In this document: in pieces, positions 56,787 to 59,107 of the stretch
How the letters are laid out: every line of letters starts with the position of its first letter
How positions within the stretch are numbered: the first letter of the stretch is position 1
From: a virus
Reading direction: 5' to 3' (one strand)
Virus record (IMG/VR): IMGVR_UViG_3300023184_000140
Coordinates: 1 to 59,107 of that record
DNA: 59,107 nt
Translations under genes and position numbers: made by a program
Notes under the pieces: model-generated
Databases searched by the model: none
Seen by the model: the letters and a program-made list of their open reading frames with translations, nothing else
Told to the model about the DNA's origin: nothing

Positions 56787-57205
56787 GTATTCTTCTCCTT
56801 TAGCTTGGCTTGTAGCATACGACCTAAACTATATTTGAAACCTTCATGAGGTTGCGCATAAATCATTAGCATCTCATCATCGGTCAGCTCTTTCCATTTT
56901 TTGCCAATATCAAAATTACTATCTATCTCTTCTTCAAGGTAAGCTTTATTAATATAAATTATTTGCCCTTTAGTAGCGCCTCTTTGCTTTTCCCGAACAG
57001 TGAACCGCGCACGAACTGCGTATTCCTGATCGTGCTCTTCATGCGATTTTGGTAGTGTAGAAATTTCTACATTTGTGCGCATAATAATGTCGCACTCATG
57101 TGTTAAACAGTTAAGCGCTTCATGAACGCCAGTGGCCACTCCACGGGCGTGATCAAGAGTTGGGCATCTAACTAAAAAAGTATTAGGTACTGAGCGCTTA
57201 ATCAT
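56783..57205 (-). CDS. Accessory protein with KLKEKNT tail (140 aa)
   Basis: The first 80 residues form an alpha/beta domain (RSVPNTFLVRCPTLDHARGV, HECDIIMRTNVEISTLPK). It ends with KKWKELTDDEMLMIYAQPH and MLQAKLKEKNT. The W-x-x-LT-D/E tail module is shared with the next two upstream genes. Function unknown. Confidence 0.55.
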   Translation of the reverse strand: MIKRSVPNTFLVRCPTLDHARGVATGVHEALNCLTHECDIIMRTNVEISTLPKSHEEHDQEYAVRARFTVREKQRGATKGQIIYINKAYLEEEIDSNFDIGKKWKELTDDEMLMIYAQPHEGFKYSLGRMLQAKLKEKNT

Positions 57206-57534
57206 GTGTTCTTCTCCTTTAGCTTGTCTTCAATGGCTTGGGCAAAAGGCTTTACACGATACAGAACATCTCCTTTGCTTTGACTCCACGCCGCAGCCGT
57301 TTCTTCTTCCGTCAGCCCTACCCATTCTTTCTTTTGTGGCTCGGTTATTACTTCAGCCATTTCTAAGCATTCTGGAGTTGCTATGGATAGTTCACGATCA
57401 ATCAAATCATCAAGCTGTTTCTTGTAACCTTTAACAGTTACCCATTTACGTGCGCTGACAATATCAATAATTACATTCTCACTTCTATCACGTAACCAGC
57501 GATACCTATTTGCGTCTGCAATTATTTTATCCAC
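57202..57534 (-). CDS. Accessory protein with WVGLTEEE module (110 aa)
   Basis: After a short N-terminal domain (ADANRYRWLRDRSENVIIDI) comes KKEWVGLTEEETAAAWSQSK and the tail AIEDKLKEKNT. The same EWVGLT(E/D)(E/D)E...AIExKLKEKN module ends 57717-58343. The tail overlaps the SD of the next gene. Role unknown. Confidence 0.55.
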   Translation of the reverse strand: MDKIIADANRYRWLRDRSENVIIDIVSARKWVTVKGYKKQLDDLIDRELSIATPECLEMAEVITEPQKKEWVGLTEEETAAAWSQSKGDVLYRVKPFAQAIEDKLKEKNT

Positions 57535-57724
57535 CGTTCTTCTCCTTATGCGTATTGATCTGCGTTATTGCTTGTGTTGCGCAGGGGTACACTAACTGTC
57601 TTTGGTCTATTGTTAAATCATTTGTGTAACGCAAAGCACGAACAACAGCAGGTGTTAACGCCGTGAACTGTTTAGGGTTTGGCTCGTCTGGGCAAATGGT
57701 GATTGTGTATGGTAATTTAGCCAT
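57527..57724 (-). CDS. Small hypothetical accessory protein (65 aa)
   Basis: A short beta/helix protein (AKLPYTITICPDEPNPKQFT, VVRALRYTNDLTIDQRQL) ending THKEKNGG. The end encodes the SD for the next gene. No family recognised. Confidence 0.55.
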   Translation of the reverse strand: MAKLPYTITICPDEPNPKQFTALTPAVVRALRYTNDLTIDQRQLVYPCATQAITQINTHKEKNGG

Positions 57725-58343
57725 TGTTCTTCTCCTTTAGTTTGGTTTCAATCGCATTAGAAATGTCGTCAAACTCGTAATGCGCTTGCTCTCGAATTTT
57801 ATCTCGCTCATCATCCGTCAGCCCCACCCATTCGCGCTGCGGTGGGGCGGTGTACAGCGGAACCTTATCCATCTTCACGACTGTCGGCGTTTCCCATTTA
57901 ATAGGCGTTGCCCATTCCAACTTGCGCTCTTCTACGTTGATGTACGCTACTGACTCAGGCTCAGGTTCTTTGTAAATTTTAGTAGGGTCAATGCGCTGAT
58001 CTCCTTGGCTAATCGCCGTGTTGTATCTAATAGCATCTATGAAATTGTCAGGAGGTGTAGGCAATCCTGAGTACAAAGGCCAACCGTCTATTGTTGGTTC
58101 AGACTGCACCATACTTCTCAACGCTTCATTCGTAGCTTTTTGTTCAGCAACAAACTCAGGCTTTGTTACTTGAGAGTCGCCCCAATTGTCGGGGCCATAT
58201 TCTTGAAATTTAAACTGAGCTATTTCAGGTTCGCTTAGTTTAGCGCGAAGGATAACTCGCATACCTACAAACATTTCATTGTCGTAAGCATATTCCAAAG
58301 CATCCAGTATTTTCTGCGCTTCTTCGCGTGTAAGAGTAATCAT
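57717..58343 (-). CDS. Modular accessory protein, ea22-like tail (208 aa)
   Basis: The N-terminus is a helical segment (TREEAQKILDALEYAYDNEM). The middle holds proline-rich linkers and VPLYTAPPQREWVGLTDDER, a module seen at the ends of many enterophage accessory proteins (ea22/DUF551-like). The tail AIETKLKEKNNG includes the next SD. Such modules are shuffled between genes; no catalytic residues are visible. Confidence 0.6.
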   Translation of the reverse strand: MITLTREEAQKILDALEYAYDNEMFVGMRVILRAKLSEPEIAQFKFQEYGPDNWGDSQVTKPEFVAEQKATNEALRSMVQSEPTIDGWPLYSGLPTPPDNFIDAIRYNTAISQGDQRIDPTKIYKEPEPESVAYINVEERKLEWATPIKWETPTVVKMDKVPLYTAPPQREWVGLTDDERDKIREQAHYEFDDISNAIETKLKEKNNG

Positions 58344-58516
58344 AGTTTCTCTCCATTCTCTTCAGAGAAGCGAACAGCGTTCTTCAAGTGCCTGTCTTGT
58401 ATTTGCTTGGCAATCTTAAAGTCTGCAATCAGATCTTCTAAATCTTTGATGGTGTACATGCCCTCTTCCAAGTAAAAACTAGCCATCTCATGTGTTGTGT
58501 GTTCGTACTCGCTCAT
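58340..58516 (-). CDS. Small hypothetical accessory protein (58 aa)
   Basis: The start MSEYEHTTHEM at 58516 follows GGAGAAGCC. A mostly helical chain (YTIKDLEDLIADFKIAKQIQ) with tail RFSEENGEKL. Its stop overlaps the next ATG. Role unknown. Confidence 0.5.
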   Translation of the reverse strand: MSEYEHTTHEMASFYLEEGMYTIKDLEDLIADFKIAKQIQDRHLKNAVRFSEENGEKL

Positions 58517-58701
58517 GGCTTCTCCTTTATCCACGCAGCAACCTTGTAGTACCCATCGGGAGTAATTTCATCTTCAGCTAGTCTGGCGCGAATAGCATCA
58601 ACACATTCTTGATCGGCTAAAGACCAACCATGTCCTGAAGATTCTTTTTCCCATGCTAATAAACAATTCAACGCCATCTTAAATAATTCGCGGTCAGTCA
58701 T
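58513..58701 (-). CDS. Small hypothetical accessory protein (62 aa)
   Basis: Helical N-terminus (TDRELFKMALNCLLAWEKES) and DGYYKVAAWIKEKP at the end. ATGA overlaps at the start with the preceding EKNGEEL gene. No family recognised. Confidence 0.5.
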   Translation of the reverse strand: MTDRELFKMALNCLLAWEKESSGHGWSLADQECVDAIRARLAEDEITPDGYYKVAAWIKEKP

Positions 58702-58928
58702 AGTTCCTCCCCATTCTTTTCAGCTGCTTTGTTTAAGTTGTACAACGCCTCTTGTCCTGCACCTTTGAAGTACATTGGGACAAAGTCTTTTGCATCAATC
58801 CAACCTTGTCTTCCATCATCCATCAGCTCCACAAGAATACGATCACCTTTAATCTCAATAATCTTGCAGTCGTTAGCAGGCGTAGTGCCGCCAAACCACC
58901 CTGTGTACCCAACTACTACGCCTTTCAT
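58698..58928 (-). CDS. Small hypothetical accessory protein (76 aa)
   Basis: A compact beta protein (KGVVVGYTGWFGGTTPANDC, IIEIKGDRILVELMDDGRQG, WIDAKDFVP) reminiscent of small SH3-like barrels, with a tail LNKAAEKNGEEL shared with 81-275. The start overlaps the preceding EREAC gene (ATGA). Confidence 0.5.
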   Translation of the reverse strand: MKGVVVGYTGWFGGTTPANDCKIIEIKGDRILVELMDDGRQGWIDAKDFVPMYFKGAGQEALYNLNKAAEKNGEEL

Positions 58929-59107
58929 TCTTGCCCCCTTGCGCGTATGGCTTTAGCATATTCAACGCGGTCATCTAAACTCCAATGTGCGTTTTCACAC
59001 ACCTTCGCACACGCTTCGCGCTCTTCTGCTGCGATTAATTCGGCAAATTGTTTAAGCTCTTTAATTGTTTTTTCCCAGCCTTCTACACTCCAACCATTGG
59101 CTTTTTT
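58925..59107 (-). CDS. EREAC-motif protein, truncated at the window edge
   Basis: The frame enters from the right edge without its start and reads KKANGWSVEG, then EREACAKVCENAHWSLDDR and a final AIRARGQE. Its visible first third is encoded by the 99-base repeat and equals part of the protein at 256-510; the rest is different but keeps the REACA...AIR pattern. If the genome joins 59107 to 481, the full gene would be the N-terminus of 256-510 plus this C-terminus. Confidence 0.55.
   Translation of the reverse strand, partial: KKANGWSVEGWEKTIKELKQFAELIAAEEREACAKVCENAHWSLDDRVEYAKAIRARGQE
59009..59107. repeat. 99-bp perfect direct repeat, terminal copy
   Basis: Identical to 382-480 over all 99 bases to the window end. 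The base before differs. See 382-480. Suggests that the contig closes on itself at position 480 rather than at position 1. Confidence 0.95.

Overview
The window looks like an almost complete genome of a lytic tailed phage with a short, podovirus-like tail. It has a large terminase, portal, capsid, head-tail adaptor and nozzle-like proteins, several fibre genes and four large glycine/alanine-rich putative ejection proteins. I see no tape measure, tail sheath, integrase or tRNA. The sequence is probably metagenomic. An aquatic proteobacterial host is my inference from the AT-leaning composition, the sigma70-type promoters and the LPP20/FlgT-like envelope proteins; no single feature proves it. 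Genes are packed with ATGA or TAATG overlaps, and no stretch longer than about 230 bases lacks a gene.

Layout. Positions 1-6327 run leftward: small genes, an HTH regulator, a lipoprotein plus a secreted DUF4384-like protein, a primase-helicase, a Cys-rich protein and an SF2 helicase, driven by a TTGACA-N17-CATAAT promoter at 6357-6385. Positions 6511-18973 run rightward: small early genes, then a DNA hypermodification operon (PLP enzyme, aGPT-Pplase-like enzyme, P-loop kinase, HMUDK_hel-like protein, ThyA-like dUMP hydroxymethylase), a YfbR-like nucleotidase, DUF3310, family B DNA polymerase, a Sak4-like ATPase, DUF669 protein, a RecB/Cas4-like nuclease and a RuvC-like resolvase. Positions 19005-59107 run leftward. 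Read in the direction of transcription they are: small modular genes, an inverted-repeat array, terminase, a PcfJ-like-domain protein, portal, a GroES-like co-chaperonin, scaffold, capsid, adaptor, fibres, lysis genes, tail genes and ejection proteins, ending at a terminator next to position 18980.

The most striking system is the hypermodification operon at 8587-13030. Its content predicts that thymidine in the virion DNA is replaced, fully or partly, by an amino-acid-derived 5-hydroxymethyluracil derivative. The nucleotidase and the polymerase with a variant motif C lie directly downstream and would fit an altered nucleotide pool and template. Other notable points are a six-copy 9-mer inverted-repeat array upstream of terS (possible pac site, origin or operator), a GroES-like gene in the capsid operon, a phage-borne envelope lipoprotein pair, a 25-residue membrane micro-gene coupled to holin and endolysin, a structured intergenic element at 17311-17386, and a shared set of TTGCCT/TATAAT late promoters.

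The last 99 bases (59009-59107) are identical to 382-480. This suggests a lasso-shaped assembly of a circular or circularly permuted genome of about 58.6 kb, with 1-381 as an alternative branch, or else a true duplication of a small gene module.
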